A DNA stretch of 62,641 nucleotides from assembly GCA_945861385.1 (NCBI GenBank), contig CAMAUI010000010.1, forward strand, positions 1 to 62,641, given 5' to 3'. This stretch comes from Prosthecobacter debontii. GTDB lineage: Bacteria; Verrucomicrobiota; Verrucomicrobiia; Chthoniobacterales; Chthoniobacteraceae. Shown one piece after another: positions 61,255 to 62,641 of this stretch. The notes beneath the pieces were generated by a model that had not been told where the DNA came from, did not search any database, and was given only the letters and a program-made list of their open reading frames with translations. Numbering within the stretch: position 1 is the stretch's first letter; the number at the start of each line of letters is the position of its first letter. The position numbers and the translations under genes are program-made.

Positions 61255-62094
61255 CTACGCCGGATCGAGCAAGGCGTGATCAATGGTCACGAGCCGCCGC
61301 TGTTTTGAACCAAGCCGCGGTATGCACTCGATGAGTGCCTTCGTGTAGGCGTGCTGCGGGCTGCCGAGGACGGAGTGTGTCGGGCCGTATTCCACGATCC
61401 TGCCGCGGAACATGACGGCTACTTTGTCCGCGAAGTTGCCGATGATGCCGAAGTTGTGGGTGATGAGGATGACGGCCATGTGGAGCTTGCTGCGCAGCTC
61501 GCGGAACTGATCCATGATCTGGGCCTGAATGGTGACATCGAGCGCCGTGGTCGGCTCGTCGGCGACGAGGATGTCCGGCTGGCAGGAGAGCGCCATGGCG
61601 ATCATCACGCGCTGCTGCATTCCCCCGCTGAGCTGGTGCGGGTAATCGTGAAGTCGCCCGGCGGGATCGGTGATGCCGACAAGATCCAGGTGCTTGATGA
61701 TCTCGGCGTCCACGTCGCGGACTTCCGGGCGGTGGAGCTGGATGGCCTCGGCAATCTGGTTTCGGATGCTGAAGACCGGGTTCAACGAAGTGCCTGGTTC
61801 CTGGAAGACGTAGGCGATGCGATTGCCACGGATCCGGCGCAGTTCGTCCGGTTTCATGGCGAGGACATTTTTCCCATCGAGAAGGATCTCACCGCTGACG
61901 TAGCGCGCCGGCGGCTCGGGGAGGAGCCGCGTGAGCGCAAGGCCGGTCACGCTTTTGCCGCTGCCGCTCTCGCCGACGATGGCGAGGGTCTCCCCCTTTT
62001 CCACGGAGAAAGAAATGCCCCTCACGGCTTCAATGATGCCGTTCTCGGTGTGGAAGTGGATGGCGAGATTGCGGATTTCGAGGAGCGGTGGCAC
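61255..62094 (-). CDS. ABC transporter ATPase, oligopeptide type (OppD-like)
   Basis: A 279-residue ATPase: Walker [13 protein letters not shown]-loop [14 protein letters not shown], signature [14 protein letters not shown], Walker [14 protein letters not shown]-loop ILITHNFG. The C-terminal extension ([20 protein letters not shown]) is that of the OppD/DppD group. The start is uncertain: GTG at 62094 or GTG at 62115, and no clear ribosome binding site lies upstream of either. Permease and binding-protein genes are not in the window. Confidence 0.85.
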   Translation of the reverse strand: MPPLLEIRNLAIHFHTENGIIEAVRGISFSVEKGETLAIVGESGSGKSVTGLALTRLLPEPPARYVSGEILLDGKNVLAMKPDELRRIRGNRIAYVFQEPGTSLNPVFSIRNQIAEAIQLHRPEVRDVDAEIIKHLDLVGITDPAGRLHDYPHQLSGGMQQRVMIAMALSCQPDILVADEPTTALDVTIQAQIMDQFRELRSKLHMAVILITHNFGIIGNFADKVAVMFRGRIVEYGPTHSVLGSPQHAYTKALIECIPRLGSKQRRLVTIDHALLDPA

Positions 62095-62269
62095 GCAAGC
62101 GCGATGGCGCGCCACCCGCGCGGAGTCAAGCGCGGGCTGCCGACGACCTGCGGTTGCTTCGGCGCGGTGCTCGACGGTTCCTCGCCGACCGTCGCCCTCC
62201 TGCGGGATCTATTCTTCACCGCGGCCACGGCGTACTGGCTCGCGATCCATCGCGCGCCGGGCCCGAAAA

Positions 62270-62641
62270 CTAGCCGAGCACCTCCACCCGCAGATCGCGC
62301 AATGCGCAGAGGCCGTTGGACTCCACGCCGCGGAGCGGGCGGGCGCCGGTTTTGCGATTCGGCCCGAAGCGGTGGCGCTCGTGCTGGAAGATGCGGTTGA
62401 CGAATTCCCGGGTGCCGAGCACGGCGCCGTCGTTGAAGTAGCGCACGCGGCAGCGCAGGAGCTGCCACCAGTCGAGCTTGCCTCCGCTGGCGAGGACTTC
62501 GGCCACTTTCTCCCGCTGGAATCCGCGCCGGATGACGCGGCCCTGTTCGGTCTGCCGCTTTTCCTCCCCGGCGCCGTAAAGCCATACGCGGTATTCGGCG
62601 AGGTGCTGTGCCTGGGTGCGCGCGGCTCGGTCGCCGAGGCT
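62270..62641 (-). CDS. C-terminal part of a second REP-associated transposase
   Basis: The frame runs off the window edge. The visible ~123 residues (EYRVWLYGAGEEKRQTEQGR, REKVAEVLASGGKLDWWQLL, FNDGAVLGTREFVNRIF, HRFGPNRKTGARPLRGV) match the C-terminal domain of large verrucomicrobial Y1 transposases. The HUH motif lies outside the window. The ABC gene lies ~175 bases downstream of its stop. Confidence 0.65.
   Translation of the reverse strand, partial: SLGDRAARTQAQHLAEYRVWLYGAGEEKRQTEQGRVIRRGFQREKVAEVLASGGKLDWWQLLRCRVRYFNDGAVLGTREFVNRIFQHERHRFGPNRKTGARPLRGVESNGLCALRDLRVEVLG

Noticed and set aside
1..62641. CRISPR array, tRNA or rRNA genes
   Set aside because: No evenly spaced direct repeats and no tRNA-like cloverleaf or rRNA-like sequence were recognised by eye; a tRNAscan-SE or Infernal run could still reveal a missed small RNA.

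Overview
This GC-rich window looks chromosomal and comes from a member of the PVC superphylum, most likely Verrucomicrobiota. The main reasons are a PVC-type bacterial microcompartment (BMC) locus, a DUF1501 gene beside a PSCyt/DUF1549/DUF1553 cytochrome-type gene, a large propeller/HEAT/cytochrome c dehydrogenase, many secreted proteins with Ig-like or Ca-binding repeats, and REP-associated transposases with palindromic repeats. No rRNA, tRNA or CRISPR array was recognised.

Layout. 1-11.5 kb: end of a secreted repeat protein, an alpha/beta hydrolase, UDP-glucuronate decarboxylase, an SIS isomerase and a ROK kinase, elongation factor P, then a planctomycete-style DUF1549/DUF1553-DUF1501 pair with an internally deleted sulfatase remnant, and a Tat-exported purple acid phosphatase. 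11.5-18.3 kb: a defence and decay island with several toxin-antitoxin modules, three broken copies and one intact copy of vsr, a hairpin repeat family, and a restriction-modification cassette whose methyltransferase is truncated and which is split by a REP-associated transposase element. 18.3-33.4 kb: housekeeping genes (NadA, agmatine-to-putrescine enzymes, two cyclophilins, a zinc peptidase/ATP-grasp pair, an EEP-family phosphoesterase with a glycosyltransferase, a CHASE2 adenylate cyclase).

33.5-43.6 kb holds the most interesting system: a BMC operon with a DeoR-type regulator, PduL phosphotransacylase, three hexamer shell proteins (BMC-H), acetate kinase, three pentamer shell proteins (BMC-P), CoA-acylating aldehyde dehydrogenase, class II aldolase, an LDH/MDH-fold dehydrogenase and a predicted class I-like aldolase. 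By analogy with the known PVC compartment it should cleave fuculose/rhamnulose 1-phosphate inside the shell to lactaldehyde plus DHAP, oxidise the aldehyde to acyl-CoA, and recover CoA and ATP through PduL and acetate kinase. Three near-identical 21-bp operator-like sites flank the regulator gene. Two palindromic repeat elements sit exactly behind two pentamer genes and keep translation-coupled reading frames open.

43.6-62.6 kb: MutS, a secreted Ig/repeat protein, HtpG, an Ala-Pro-rich lipoprotein with a clear terminator, a BrnT/BrnA pair, a glyoxalase, the large PVC dehydrogenase, a glycosyltransferase/toroid protein/flippase-like operon, a two-lobed aspartic protease lipoprotein, an OppD-type ATPase, and the C-terminal part of a second REP-associated transposase at the window edge. 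Protein families are assigned by recognising motifs by eye; no database search was run.
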